64,000 bases of DNA from Demequina lignilytica (GTDB lineage: Bacteria; Actinomycetota; Actinomycetes; Actinomycetales; Demequinaceae): positions 639,157 through 703,156 of the forward strand of contig NZ_JAUHPX010000001.1 of NCBI RefSeq assembly GCF_030418305.1, written 5' to 3'. The position numbers and the translations under genes are program-made. Position 1 is the stretch's first letter; each line of letters begins with the position of its first letter. A model generated the notes under the pieces. It did no database searches. It saw only the letters and a list, made by a program, of their open reading frames with translations, and had not been told where the DNA came from. Below, one piece after another: positions 10,475 through 19,424 of this stretch.

Positions 10475-12132
10475 GCGCGCCCGCGCCTCGGCCCGTGTCC
10501 GACGGGGCGGCGCTGCGTGCGGCGCTGCGCGACACCGGCGTGCGGCCCTGGCCCGTCATCCGTGCGACGCTCGCGGGCACCATGGCGCTCGGCTCGGCGG
10601 TCGGACTGGCCGCGGTCGCCGCCTGGCTGATCGCGCGCGCCGCCCAGATGCCCTCGCCCGCGGACGTCGCGCTCGCCGCGACCACGGTGCGCTTCTTCGG
10701 CATCTCCCGGGGTCTGTTCCGCTACCTCGAGCGGCTGGCGTCGCACGACACCGCGCTGCGCGGCGTGGTCACGCTGCGCGAGCGCGCGTACGCCCGGCTC
10801 GCCGGCGCCTCGGCGGACCGGGTGCTCGGGCTGCGCCGCGGCGACATCGTGGCCCGCATGGGGGCGGACCTCGACGCCGTGGGCGACGCCGTGGTCCGCG
10901 CGATCATCCCGCTCGGCGTCGCCGTCACGGTGTCCGCGATCTCGGTCGGGATCGTCACGGCGATCCTGCCGCTCGCCGGCCTGGTGCTCGCCGCCTGCAT
11001 CCTCCTCGCGGGGATCGTGCCCGCGGTGCTGACGGCACGCTCCGCCCGGATCGCGGCTCGGGTCGGCACCAGCGCGCGCGCCGAGGTCTCGGCCGCGGCG
11101 CTGTCCGCGATGGACGGCGCCGTCGAGCACCGCGTGTGGGGCACGAGCGCGGCCGCCGCCGAGGAGCTGCGGACCGCCGATCGCGAGGCCGAGCGCGCCG
11201 AGGAGCTGGCCGCCCGTCCGACCGCCTGGGCCGCCGGCGCGCAGGCGCTGTTCTCCGGTCTCGCGCTGGTCGGGCTGGTCGCGCTCGGCGTGCTGGCGGT
11301 CCGCTCGGGCGACGTCGACGGCCCGTGGGCCGCCGTGGTCGCCCTGCTGCCGCTCGCCGCCTTCGAGGCGGTGGGCGCCGTCCCGACCGCCGTCATGCAG
11401 CTCTACCGGTCGGCGGCCGCCGCCCGACGCCTCGCCGAGCTCGAGACCCCCGCCGACGCCGCGGCGATCCGCCCGGAGGAGGCCTCGCCCGCATCGTCCA
11501 CCCCGACGCTGGTGCTCGACGGGCTGAGCGCCGCCTGGCCGGGCATGGCTCCCACCCGGCCGGTGAGCGCCACGGTGCCGCCGGGCGGCGTGCTCGCGGT
11601 CGTGGGCCGGTCCGGCATCGGCAAGACCACGCTGCTCACGACTCTCGCGGGGGCGCTCCCGCCGGTCGGCGGCGCGGTGCGGCTCGACGGTGACCCGGTC
11701 GGGCCCGCGGACACCGGTGCGGTGGTCGCGATGACCGCGGAGGACGCCCACGTGTTCGGGACCACCGTGCTCGAGAACCTCCGCGTCGCCCGCGGCGACG
11801 TGTCCACGGACGAGGCGTGGGAGGCGCTCGAGCTCGTCGGCCTCGCCGGATGGGTGCGGGGCCTGCCGGACGGCCTCGACACCGAGCTCGGCAGCGGCGG
11901 CCGCACCGTCTCCGGCGGCGAGCGACGTCGCCTGCTGCTCGCCCGGGCGGCGCTCGCCCCGGCACCCGTGCACCTGATCGACGAGCCGGCCGAGCACCTG
12001 GACGAGTCCGGCGCGGCCGCGCTGCGCGCCATGGTCGCGAGGATGCGTGCGGAAGGCCGTAGCGTGGTCATCGTGACCCACGACCTCGGTCTGCTCGACG
12101 TGGCCGATACGGTGGTGTCCCTCGATGACTGA
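10471..12132 (+). CDS. cydC: CydC-type thiol exporter ABC subunit
   Basis: Partner of CydD. The 553-residue product has a membrane domain followed by a complete ABC domain: Walker A GRSGIGKTT, a Q-loop equivalent near VVAMTAEDAHVFGTT, signature VSGGERRRLLLARA and Walker B VHLIDEPAEHLD. The start ATG overlaps the cydD stop by four bases, indicating coupled translation. The preceding GGAGGAGG is the binding site. The 3' end overlaps the start of the downstream sensor kinase by 8 bp. Confidence 0.94.
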   Translation: MSAPAPRPVSDGAALRAALRDTGVRPWPVIRATLAGTMALGSAVGLAAVAAWLIARAAQMPSPADVALAATTVRFFGISRGLFRYLERLASHDTALRGVVTLRERAYARLAGASADRVLGLRRGDIVARMGADLDAVGDAVVRAIIPLGVAVTVSAISVGIVTAILPLAGLVLAACILLAGIVPAVLTARSARIAARVGTSARAEVSAAALSAMDGAVEHRVWGTSAAAAEELRTADREAERAEELAARPTAWAAGAQALFSGLALVGLVALGVLAVRSGDVDGPWAAVVALLPLAAFEAVGAVPTAVMQLYRSAAAARRLAELETPADAAAIRPEEASPASSTPTLVLDGLSAAWPGMAPTRPVSATVPPGGVLAVVGRSGIGKTTLLTTLAGALPPVGGAVRLDGDPVGPADTGAVVAMTAEDAHVFGTTVLENLRVARGDVSTDEAWEALELVGLAGWVRGLPDGLDTELGSGGRTVSGGERRRLLLARAALAPAPVHLIDEPAEHLDESGAAALRAMVARMRAEGRSVVIVTHDLGLLDVADTVVSLDD

Positions 12133-13747
12133 CCTCACCCCGAAGGACGGACCCGTGGCCGACGCCCTGACCGAGGCGATCGTCTCCCTCAACGCCCAGC
12201 TGGACCTCGCGCACACGCTCGACATGTTCCTCACGGCCTCGACCGAGCACACGGGCGCGAAGTTCGCCGCGATCAACGTGCTGGACGACGACGGCAAGAG
12301 CGTCGAGTTCCACTTCCGCGGCATGCCCGAGGGCGTGTGGGCCAGCATCGGTCGTGCCCCGAACGCGGTGGGCGTGCTCGGGCAGATCCCCGCGGAGGGA
12401 TCGCTCGTGCTCGAGGACCTGACGATGCACCCCGCCTTCCGCGGCATGCCCAAGGATCACCCGCCCATGGGCTCCTTCCTCGGCACGGCGCTCAAGGTGC
12501 GCGGGTCGGTGTTCGGCTACCTCTACCTCGCGAGCAAGGAGGGCGGCTTCACCGAGCGCGACGAGCACGTGGTCGAGGCGCTCGCCGCCGCCGCGTCCGT
12601 CGCGATCGACAACGCCCAGCTGTACGAGCAGGCGCTCCATCGCGAGAACTGGCTCAAGGCCTCCCAGAACATCACGACCGCGCTGCTGGCCGACCCCGGC
12701 GACGAGGAGGTCTTCGAGACCATCGTCGAGGCCGCGAAGGACCTGTCGAACGCGCAGCACGCGGCGCTGGTGCTGCCGGGGGTCGACGGCTCATGGACCA
12801 TGGAGATCACGTCGGGACCGCGCTTCGCGGAGCTGCTGGGGCTCCAGCTCCCGCCCAAGGGCATGGCGGTCAACGCGATCGAGACGGGCAAGGGCGTCAT
12901 CTCGGCGGAGCCGCCGGGAGCGATCGTGCTCGACGTGGTCCAGTCCTTCGGCCCGACCATGTACGCGCCGCTGCGCGCGGAGCGGCGGACTGTCGGCCTG
13001 CTGATGCTGTGGCGCGACCGCGGCGCCGCGGTCTTCTCCCCCGACGACCTGGCGATCGCGCAGCGCTTCGCCAACCAGGCCGCCATGGCGCTGTCCGTCG
13101 CCGAGCTGTCCCACGTCAAGAACATGACCTCGATGCTCGAGGAGCGGCAGCGGCTCGCGGACGACCTGCACGACTTCGTGTCACAGGAGCTGTTCGCGAC
13201 CGCGATGCAGATCGAGTCGATCGCCGACGAGTGCCCCGACGCCCTGCGCGACCGGCTGCTGCGCACGCTCGACCACGTCAAGCGGGCCCAGCGCGAGGTG
13301 CGCGGCGTGATGGGATCGCTCGCGGGCCAGCGCACCTCCGAGCCGATCTCGGAGCGCATCCGCCGCGAGATCGTGCTCGCGCAGGACTCCCTGGGCTTCG
13401 CGCCCCGCGTGCAGGTCGACTGGGCGGAGGTCTCGCACGCCATCGCGGGCGACCCGACCCTCTCCGACGACGTGGTCGCGGTGGTGCGCGAGATGCTCTC
13501 GAACGTGGCGCGGCACGCGCGCGCGACGGCGGTGACCATGTCGCTGTCCGGCGCGGACGGGAGGCTCGCGGTCCAGGTCACGGACGACGGCATCGGCCCG
13601 GGCGGCGCCACGAACCGTCACTCCGGGACCTCGAACCTGGCGAATCGTGCGCTGCGGCGCAACGGCACGTTCACCCTGGCGCCGTCGCGTCCCGGCGCCG
13701 AGCGTCCCGGAACCGTCGCCGAGTGGAACGTGGAGGCGCAGGGCTAG
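12125..13747 (+). CDS. DosS-like GAF sensor histidine kinase
   Basis: Cytosolic two-component sensor, 540 residues. Two GAF domains cover about residues 15-170 and 185-330. The dimerisation/phosphoacceptor box is LADDLHDFVSQ with His near 349 (HisKA_3 type), and the ATPase domain shows the N-box MLSNVARHA and DDGIGPGG. The first GAF contains DHPPMGSFLG, which resembles the segment around the proximal haem histidine of mycobacterial DosS/DosT (from memory of that family). Its first codons overlap cydC by 8 bp, so it is probably made with the bd oxidase operon. The likely partner is the facing NarL-type regulator. Sensing of oxygen or redox state is inferred. Confidence 0.88.
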   Translation: MTDLTPKDGPVADALTEAIVSLNAQLDLAHTLDMFLTASTEHTGAKFAAINVLDDDGKSVEFHFRGMPEGVWASIGRAPNAVGVLGQIPAEGSLVLEDLTMHPAFRGMPKDHPPMGSFLGTALKVRGSVFGYLYLASKEGGFTERDEHVVEALAAAASVAIDNAQLYEQALHRENWLKASQNITTALLADPGDEEVFETIVEAAKDLSNAQHAALVLPGVDGSWTMEITSGPRFAELLGLQLPPKGMAVNAIETGKGVISAEPPGAIVLDVVQSFGPTMYAPLRAERRTVGLLMLWRDRGAAVFSPDDLAIAQRFANQAAMALSVAELSHVKNMTSMLEERQRLADDLHDFVSQELFATAMQIESIADECPDALRDRLLRTLDHVKRAQREVRGVMGSLAGQRTSEPISERIRREIVLAQDSLGFAPRVQVDWAEVSHAIAGDPTLSDDVVAVVREMLSNVARHARATAVTMSLSGADGRLAVQVTDDGIGPGGATNRHSGTSNLANRALRRNGTFTLAPSRPGAERPGTVAEWNVEAQG

Positions 13748-13765
13748 GACCCGGCGCCGTTCGCG

Positions 13766-14383
13766 TCAGCCGCGGAAGGAGTGCGCGCGCTTGGCGGTCG
13801 CCCACGCGACCACCTGGGTGCGGCGCTGCAGGCCCATCTTCGCGAGCACGCTGGTGACGTGGTTCTTGACGGTCTTCTCCGCGATCCCGAGCTTCTCCGC
13901 GATCTCGCGGTTGGCCAGCCCGGCGCCCACCAGGTCGAGCACCCGGCGCTCCATCGGTGTGAGGCGGGCGACCACGTCGTCCTCGTGAACGGAGATGTGC
14001 TGCCCGTGCTCGCGGCCGGAGGCGGCGTCGCGGACCGCCTGCAGGATCTCGTTGGGGCCGGCGGTCTTGGCGAGGAAGACGTCGGCGCCGGCGCTGCGGG
14101 CCGCCGCGCGGGCCTCGTCGTCGTCGTAGCTGGTCAGCACGACGATGCGCGTGTCGGGCAGCTTGCCGCGCACGTGGCCGATGACGTCGAGGCCGGTGCC
14201 ATCGGGCAGGCGCAGGTCGGACAGGATCACCTGCGGGCGCACGGCCTCCGCGCGGCGCACGGCCTGCGCGACGGTGGACGCCTCGGCGACCACGGCGATG
14301 CCATCGGCACGCTCGAGGATGTCGCAGATGCCACGGCGGACGACCTCATGGTCGTCGAGGACCAGCACGGTGATGTCAGACAT
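13766..14383 (-). CDS. NarL/DosR-family response regulator
   Basis: Receiver plus LuxR-type DNA-binding domain, 205 residues. Acid pocket residues are Asp10/Asp11, the phosphorylated residue is Asp56 in ILSDLRLPDG, and the conserved Lys106 is in FLAKTAG. The helix-turn-helix (LTPMERRVLDLVGAGLANREIAEKLGIAEKTVKNHVTSV, residues about 140-180) is typical of NarL/FixJ regulators. It converges tail to tail with the histidine kinase gene, leaving 18 bp between them. The two probably form a pair, although they are not in one transcript. Confidence 0.92.
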   Translation of the reverse strand: MSDITVLVLDDHEVVRRGICDILERADGIAVVAEASTVAQAVRRAEAVRPQVILSDLRLPDGTGLDVIGHVRGKLPDTRIVVLTSYDDDEARAAARSAGADVFLAKTAGPNEILQAVRDAASGREHGQHISVHEDDVVARLTPMERRVLDLVGAGLANREIAEKLGIAEKTVKNHVTSVLAKMGLQRRTQVVAWATAKRAHSFRG

Positions 14384-14404
14384 AACCCCGATGGTAGCGC
14401 GGTC

Positions 14405-15334
14405 CTAGGACCCGGGACCCTTGCGACGCGCGCTCCAGCGGCGCTGGCAGCGCGCGCACCAGTGCGTGGAGCGGCCGCCGATGGTCTCGCGGCGCAGCGG
14501 CGTCCCGCATCGCGAGCACGGCTCGCCCGCCCTCCCGTAGGCCTCGAGCGAGCGCGAGAAGTACCCGGACTCGCCGTTCACGTTGACGTAGAGCGCGTCG
14601 AAGCTGGTGCCGCCCTGCGACAGCGCCCGCTCCATGACGGCGCGCGCGGCGGCGACCAGCGCGCGCGCCTGGGCGGGTGTCACCGCCTCCGCGGGCCGCT
14701 CCGGATGGACTCGGGCGAGCCACAGCGCCTCGTCCGCGTAGATGTTGCCGATCCCGCTCACGACCGTCTGGTCGAGCAGCACCTGCTTGATGCCGCGCCG
14801 CCCGCGGCGCAGCGCCCGGGCGACCGCCGCATCGTCCGACGCCGGGTCGAGGACGTCCCGGCCGATGTGCGCGACGGAGGCGGGCAGCAGCGGCAGCGGA
14901 GTCCCCTGGCCGGCGGGCCTCCCGTCGCGGGTGGGCACCAGCGGCTCCACGTGCAGGTATCCGAACGTGCGCTGGTCGAGGAAGTCGAGGGTGAGCGCGG
15001 GGTCGCCGAGGGTCAGCCGCGCGCGGCAGTGGCGATGCGGCGCGGGCGCGTCGGCGTGGACGCGGAACTGCCCGGACATCCCGAGGTGGGCGGACAGCGC
15101 GAGGAGCGGGGAGCCGTCGCCCGCGTCCGGGGCGAGCTCGGCCCACAGGAACTTGCCGCGGCGCGCGAGCCGCGACAGCCGCAGCCCGGTGATCTCGGCG
15201 GTCATCTCCGCCGCCCCGCCGGGGAGCAGCCGGACGCACGAGTCGCGGTAGATCTCGACACCGTCGATGCGGGCGCCCGCGACCAGGCCCTCGAGGCCGC
15301 GGCGGACGGTCTCGACCTCAGGCAGCTCGGGCAT
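14405..15334 (-). CDS. mutM: formamidopyrimidine-DNA glycosylase (Fpg)
   Basis: Removes oxidised purines such as 8-oxoguanine and nicks the abasic site. The product (309 residues) begins MPELPEVETVRRGL, so the catalytic Pro2 and Glu3 are present. A helix-two-turn-helix region with QTVVSGIGNIYADEALW follows. The C-terminal zinc finger uses CSRCGTPL and WCARCQ. It follows rnc in the same direction with a 60-bp gap that holds one GGACGATGCG word. The rnc-mutM order is common in Actinomycetota. Confidence 0.96.
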   Translation of the reverse strand: MPELPEVETVRRGLEGLVAGARIDGVEIYRDSCVRLLPGGAAEMTAEITGLRLSRLARRGKFLWAELAPDAGDGSPLLALSAHLGMSGQFRVHADAPAPHRHCRARLTLGDPALTLDFLDQRTFGYLHVEPLVPTRDGRPAGQGTPLPLLPASVAHIGRDVLDPASDDAAVARALRRGRRGIKQVLLDQTVVSGIGNIYADEALWLARVHPERPAEAVTPAQARALVAAARAVMERALSQGGTSFDALYVNVNGESGYFSRSLEAYGRAGEPCSRCGTPLRRETIGGRSTHWCARCQRRWSARRKGPGS

Positions 15335-15394
15335 GGCTCGGATCGGTCATGCGCGGTGTCGGCGCGGAGGGGACGATGCGCGGCACGGCGCGGC

Positions 15395-16093
15395 TCAGGG
15401 GCTCGCGGTGACCGCGGCGTAGGCCTGGGACGCGGCCTCCTGCTCGGCGTGCTTCTTGGCGGTGCCGGTGCCGGATCCGCACGGCTCGCCGCCGACCAGG
15501 ACGGTGGCGGTGAAGCGGCGCGCATGGTCGGGGCCCTCGCCGACGACGTCGTAGACGGGGCTGCCGAGGCCGCGCTCGGCGCAGGCCTCCTGCAATGAGG
15601 TCTTCCAGTCGAGCGCGACACCCGACTGCGCCGCGGCCTCGAGGCTGGGGCCGACCAGCCGCAGCACCACCTCGCGCGAGACCTCGATCCCGTGCGTGAG
15701 GTAGATCGCGCCCAGGACCGCCTCGAACGCGTCGCAGAGGATCGAGTCCTTGTCGTGGCCACCGGTCGTGCGCTCGCCCTTGCCCAGCAGGATGCAGGGG
15801 CCGAGCTCGATCTGGCGGGCGACCTCGGCCAGGGCGCGCTGGGACACGCAGGCGGCGCGCATCTTGGCGAGCTCGCCCTCGGGCAGGTCGGGGTGCGCGT
15901 GGTACAGCCGGTCGGTGACCACCACGCCCAGCACGGAGTCGCCCAGGAACTCGAGCCGCTCGTTGGTCGGAAGGCCGCCGGCCTCGTAGGCGAACGACCG
16001 GTGCGTGAGCGCAAGAATCAGCAGGTCGGGGTCCACCTGGACTCCCAACCTGCTGATCAGGGCATCAGCGTGCTGCTGCCCCGCGAACGTCAT
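15395..16093 (-). CDS. rnc: ribonuclease III
   Basis: Cleaves double-stranded RNA in rRNA and mRNA maturation. The 232-residue protein has the signature [16 protein letters not shown] near residue 40 and the downstream acidic [15 protein letters not shown] helix supplying metal ligands. A C-terminal double-stranded-RNA-binding domain covers about 160-230 ([30 protein letters not shown]). It lies downstream of rpmF on the same strand with 31 bp between. Confidence 0.96.
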   Translation of the reverse strand: MTFAGQQHADALISRLGVQVDPDLLILALTHRSFAYEAGGLPTNERLEFLGDSVLGVVVTDRLYHAHPDLPEGELAKMRAACVSQRALAEVARQIELGPCILLGKGERTTGGHDKDSILCDAFEAVLGAIYLTHGIEVSREVVLRLVGPSLEAAAQSGVALDWKTSLQEACAERGLGSPVYDVVGEGPDHARRFTATVLVGGEPCGSGTGTAKKHAEQEAASQAYAAVTASP

Positions 16094-16124
16094 GCGCCCA
16101 CCTCACGCCTCACGGCGGAGGCGC

Positions 16125-16319
16125 TCAGGCCTCGTGCTCGGTGCGCAGCGCCTCGGCGTACTGGCGACCGTTGTAGGCGCCGCACGACGGGCACGCGGTG
16201 TGCTGCAGCTTCTCAGCCTTGCACTGCGGGCACGTCGAAAGGTTGGCAGCGGTCGTCTTCCACTGCGAGCGACGTGCACGCGTGTTGCTGCGCGACATCT
16301 TGCGCTTGGGAACAGCCAC
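16125..16319 (-). CDS. rpmF: 50S ribosomal protein L32
   Basis: Sixty-four residues from a GTG start: [19 protein letters not shown] at the N-terminus, then two cysteine pairs CPQC and CPSC forming a zinc ribbon. The GTG was chosen because the family begins with AVPKRK. A frame extending further upstream has no match. It starts 2 bp after the YceD stop, the universal YceD-L32 arrangement. Confidence 0.96.
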   Translation of the reverse strand: MAVPKRKMSRSNTRARRSQWKTTAANLSTCPQCKAEKLQHTACPSCGAYNGRQYAEALRTEHEA

Positions 16320-16321
16320 GG

Positions 16322-16876
16322 CTAACTCTCTTTCTCGTCGATCAAGCTCTGGAGTGCGGACCATCGGGGATCCAGCACCTCGTGCGTGTGGTCCGGGTCG
16401 TCCGCGAGCCGTGCGCCGCATTGGTCGCACAGTCCCGGGCAGTCCGGTCCGCACAGGGGCGTGAACGGGAGGTTCGTCACCACCGCGTCCCGCACCAGTT
16501 CCTCGAGATCGAGGCTCTCGCCATCGAACTCGAAGACGTCCTCCGAGGTCTCGTCCTCGTCGTCACGCCGCACGTCGGGGTACTCGAACAGTCCCTGCAG
16601 AGGAGCGGCAACATCCTGCCGCACCTCGTCGAGGCATCGTCCGCACTCCCCCGTCGCCGTCGCGTTGACGGTTCCGGAGACCCAGATGCCCTCCTGCACG
16701 GACTCGAAGCTCAGGTCGAGCGTCACGTCCGTGCCGACGGGCACACCGATCACGTCGGTGCCGAGGACCGCAGGGGCCGGGAACGTCTCGGAGACGAGCC
16801 GCTGCGCACCAGGACGCCGCACGATGTCACGCGCAGAGAACTGGAACGGCGATGCGGCGGGGCGTGAAGTGTGCAC
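16322..16876 (-). CDS. YceD/DUF177 family protein
   Basis: Member of the YceD family, which is genetically linked to L32 and implicated in 23S rRNA processing or accumulation. About 184 residues from GTG 16876, or one codon earlier at 16879; GGAGG lies 5-8 bases upstream of these. CxxC-like pairs occur in ECGRCLDEV and in [13 protein letters not shown], consistent with metal binding, and a strongly acidic stretch ([16 protein letters not shown]) lies between them. It is translationally close-coupled to rpmF. Confidence 0.9.
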   Translation of the reverse strand: MHTSRPAASPFQFSARDIVRRPGAQRLVSETFPAPAVLGTDVIGVPVGTDVTLDLSFESVQEGIWVSGTVNATATGECGRCLDEVRQDVAAPLQGLFEYPDVRRDDEDETSEDVFEFDGESLDLEELVRDAVVTNLPFTPLCGPDCPGLCDQCGARLADDPDHTHEVLDPRWSALQSLIDEKES

Positions 16877-16949
16877 CACACGCGCCTCCAAGTTCGCTTC
16901 CGGTCCGCAAGGACCTCGGCCCGCACCCGAACGGCAGGGCCAGCGCACT

Positions 16950-16979
16950 ATCGTACGGGATCCGGGCCGATTCGGCCAA
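16950..16979 (-). promoter_or_regulatory. promoter of yceD-rpmF
   Basis: On the minus strand, -35 TTGGCC (16979-16974) and -10 TACGAT (16955-16950) have 18 bp between them. They lie about 75 bp upstream of the YceD start and downstream of the coaD stop, giving the ribosomal protein pair its own promoter. Confidence 0.45.
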
Positions 16980-17003
16980 CCCGCGCGGCGACGGCGCCGG
17001 CGC

Positions 17004-17480
17004 TCAGGGACGCAGGGCCTCGTCGACCGCCTCGACCACGCCGTCCGGCACGTAGCGGCCGATCGGGCCGCCGTGCCGGGCGACGTCCCTCACCAGGGAC
17101 GATGCGACGTGGCTGAGGGCGTTGTCTCCCGTGATGAAGACGGTCTCGATGCCGGTGAGCGAGCGGTTCATGAGCGCCATGGGGCGCTCGTAGTCGTAGT
17201 CCGTGCCGCCGCGCAGGCCCTTGACGATCACGGTCGCGCCCGCCTGCTTGCAGAAGTCGACCAGCAGGCCGTCGACCGGCACCACCTCGACCCCGTCGAT
17301 CGGTCCGACCGCGCGGCGCGCGAGCGCGACGCGCGTCTCGAGGTCCAGCAGCGGGGTCTTGGTCGAGTTGTGGGCCACGGCGACGATGACGTGGGAGAAG
17401 ACGGCGCGGGCGCGCGTCGCGATGTCGACGTGCCCCCACGTCACCGGATCGAACGTGCCCGGGAAGACTGCGGTGGTCAT
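17004..17480 (-). CDS. coaD: phosphopantetheine adenylyltransferase
   Basis: Fourth step of coenzyme A synthesis, joining ATP and 4'-phosphopantetheine. The 158-residue product has the nucleotidyltransferase motif PGTFDPVTWGHVDI at the N-terminus and VVKGLRGGTDYDYERPMALMNRSL in the substrate site, ending with the family's VASSLVRDVARHGG region. Its ATG overlaps the rsmD stop by four bases (ATGA), the usual rsmD-coaD coupling. Confidence 0.97.
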   Translation of the reverse strand: MTTAVFPGTFDPVTWGHVDIATRARAVFSHVIVAVAHNSTKTPLLDLETRVALARRAVGPIDGVEVVPVDGLLVDFCKQAGATVIVKGLRGGTDYDYERPMALMNRSLTGIETVFITGDNALSHVASSLVRDVARHGGPIGRYVPDGVVEAVDEALRP

Positions 17481-18070
17481 GCCTCGACGCTACCTCCTCC
17501 GACGGACACGTCGGGACCGCCGGCACGCGGCACCGCGTAGCGCACGGTGGTCTCCCCGTAGGCCTTTGCGGCGACCTCCTCGAGCGCCGACGGCCAGGGG
17601 GCGTCGCCCGCCCGCGTGGACCACTCCAGCACCACGATGCCGTCGGCGTCGACCGCCTCGGCGACCCCCTCGAGCACCGCGGCGAGCTCGTCCCGCGCGA
17701 TGTCGTAGGGGGGATCGAGGAGCACCACGTCCCACGGGCCCGCGGCGCGTCCCAGGAACGGCCTGACCCGCTCCTTCACCACCCGCGCGTCCGGTCCCAC
17801 CGCCAGGTCGCGGGCGTTGGCACGCAGCACGCTGACGGCGCGCGCGTCGGACTCGACCAGGGTCGCCTCGGACGCCCCCCGGCTCAGCGCCTCGAACGCG
17901 AGCGCCCCGGAGCCGGCGAAGAGGTCGAGCACGCGCGCCCCGCGCAGGTGGCCGCCGTGGTCGAGCCGGCTGAAGACGGCCTCGCGCACCCTGTCGGTGG
18001 TGGGCCTGGTGCCGCGCGGCGGCACGGCGAGCCTCCGGCCGCCCCAGCGGCCCGCGATGATCCTGGTCAC
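17477..18070 (-). CDS. rsmD: 16S rRNA (guanine966-N2)-methyltransferase
   Basis: SAM-dependent methylation of 16S rRNA G966. From GTG 18070 the product is 197 residues: TRIIAGRWGGRRL (typical RsmD N-terminus), LDLFAGSGALAFEALSRGA (SAM site) and LLDPPYD (catalytic DPPY motif). The stop overlaps the coaD start. A 5-bp gap separates it from the upstream epimerase, so the three genes may be one transcript. Confidence 0.94.
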   Translation of the reverse strand: MTRIIAGRWGGRRLAVPPRGTRPTTDRVREAVFSRLDHGGHLRGARVLDLFAGSGALAFEALSRGASEATLVESDARAVSVLRANARDLAVGPDARVVKERVRPFLGRAAGPWDVVLLDPPYDIARDELAAVLEGVAEAVDADGIVVLEWSTRAGDAPWPSALEEVAAKAYGETTVRYAVPRAGGPDVSVGGGSVEA

Positions 18071-18074
18071 GCCC

Positions 18075-19328
18075 TCAAGCGTAGGCGGGCTCGGCCGCGA
18101 TGCGCCGCAGCACCTCCAGGCACGCACGCGCATTGTGGTACGGGCACTTCCACGGCCCCATCTTGAGGTCGCCGTCGTCGTCCGCCAGGGGCCGGTTCTG
18201 CGCATCGAGGCGGGCGAACCACTCGCCGTTCTCGCGGTCCACCACGTGAGTCTCGATGAAGTCCCAGGCACGGATCGCGGCCTTGCGGTCCTCCGGCCGC
18301 CCGCCGACCGCATAGGCGTTCAGCCAGCCGACCACGCCCTCCGCCTGCGGCCACCAGTGGCGGTCCGTGTCGGTCGGCCCGTCGACGGTGCCCGCGTACA
18401 TGACTGCGCCGTCGCGGTCGACGCCGCGCTCGCGCACCGCCGCGGCAAGCCCGAGCGCGGCCTCGCGGGCCCCCCACTCGAGGTCCGGGTCCTCGATCCC
18501 GTGCTCGGTGAGCGCGGTCCACGCGTCCCACAGGAGCCACGACGCCTCGATGTCGTGCCCGTACGAGACGCCCGCGTCGCGACGCTCCCAGGACTCGTCG
18601 AAGTACAGGCCGCAGTGCGGGAAGGGCTCCTCGACCAGGATCGCCTCGAGCGTGGTCCGCAGCAGCGTCTCGAGCGACTCGCGCACCGCGGCGTCACCGC
18701 TGGCGCGGAGCAGCTCGGTGAGCGCCTCGAGCACGTGCAGGTTGGTGTTCATCGACTTGGGGACGTCGGGGTCACGCTCGGACAGCGCGGTCCGCTCGGT
18801 GGGCGTCCAGTCGCGCGCCAGCGCCTCGACGTAGCCGCCGTACTCGCGGTCGCGCGCGCTCGAGTCCAGCGCCGCCGCCAGCCACAGGGCACGGTCGAGC
18901 GCCGCCGCGTCCCCGGTGGTGCGCGCCCAGCGGGCGAGCCCGTAGACCGCGAAGGCCTGCGCGTACACCTGCTTGCGCGGGTCGACGACCGCGCCGTCCG
19001 CGCCCAGCGACCAGAAGACGCCTCCGTGGAGGCTGTCCCACATCGGGCCGGTCAGCGCGTCGTGCGCCTTCTGCCCGGTGGCCAGCAGGCGCTCGCGCTG
19101 CTCGGGCAGCGCCTCGGCCGCGGCGGCGAAGGTCCACAGGATGCGGGCGGCGAGCACGGCGTGACGCGGCAGCTCGTCGACGTACTCGAGGCGGCCGGTC
19201 ACGCCCCCTCGCAGGGCGCCCTCGGCAGAGAAGGCGTGCGCCTCCCAGAACGGCAGGATGTCGGCGGCGAGCTCGCGCTGGGCCATCTGGCGCAGCGCGC
19301 GGAGCTGGAGGTCGTCACGGTCGAGCAT
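18075..19328 (-). CDS. cellobiose/mannobiose 2-epimerase (AGE family)
   Basis: Converts the reducing-end glucose of cello- or mannobiose-type disaccharides between gluco and manno forms. The alpha6/alpha6-barrel family is recognised from KSMNTNLHVLEA, SYGHDIEASWLLWDA and KCPYHNARACLE, which carry the conserved histidines, and from WWPQAEGVVG. Length from ATG 19328 is 417, close to characterised enzymes. The ATG has no good ribosome binding site, but TACATT lies about 10 bases upstream, so the message may be leaderless. A LacI-type operator overlaps this point, suggesting induction by a plant-derived sugar. An in-frame ATG at 19367 is possible but would translate the operator. Confidence 0.85.
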   Translation of the reverse strand: MLDRDDLQLRALRQMAQRELAADILPFWEAHAFSAEGALRGGVTGRLEYVDELPRHAVLAARILWTFAAAAEALPEQRERLLATGQKAHDALTGPMWDSLHGGVFWSLGADGAVVDPRKQVYAQAFAVYGLARWARTTGDAAALDRALWLAAALDSSARDREYGGYVEALARDWTPTERTALSERDPDVPKSMNTNLHVLEALTELLRASGDAAVRESLETLLRTTLEAILVEEPFPHCGLYFDESWERRDAGVSYGHDIEASWLLWDAWTALTEHGIEDPDLEWGAREAALGLAAAVRERGVDRDGAVMYAGTVDGPTDTDRHWWPQAEGVVGWLNAYAVGGRPEDRKAAIRAWDFIETHVVDRENGEWFARLDAQNRPLADDDGDLKMGPWKCPYHNARACLEVLRRIAAEPAYA

Positions 19329-19337
19329 GGCGTCCAA

Positions 19338-19351
19338 TGTAACCGCTAACA
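19338..19351. promoter_or_regulatory. LacI-family operator upstream of the epimerase
   Basis: On the minus strand it reads TGTTAGCGGTTACA, twelve of fourteen positions matching the TGTTAGCGCTAACA-type palindrome used by many actinobacterial LacI regulators. It sits 9 bp upstream of the start codon and overlaps the candidate -10 TACATT, so a bound repressor would block transcription. Confidence 0.6.
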
Positions 19352-19360
19352 TTCCCGGCG

Positions 19361-19378
19361 GGGACATCGTTATGTCCC
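19361..19378. repeat. 18-bp inverted repeat upstream of the epimerase
   Basis: GGGACAT-CGTT-ATGTCCC has perfect 7-bp arms. It lies 10 bp beyond the LacI-type operator, between the epimerase promoter and the recG stop. It may be a second operator or part of the recG transcript end. Confidence 0.5.
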
Positions 19379-19424
19379 GGCGCGCCCGTGGGATTGATCA
19401 CATCGTGCAGGGCCTGCATCGGCG

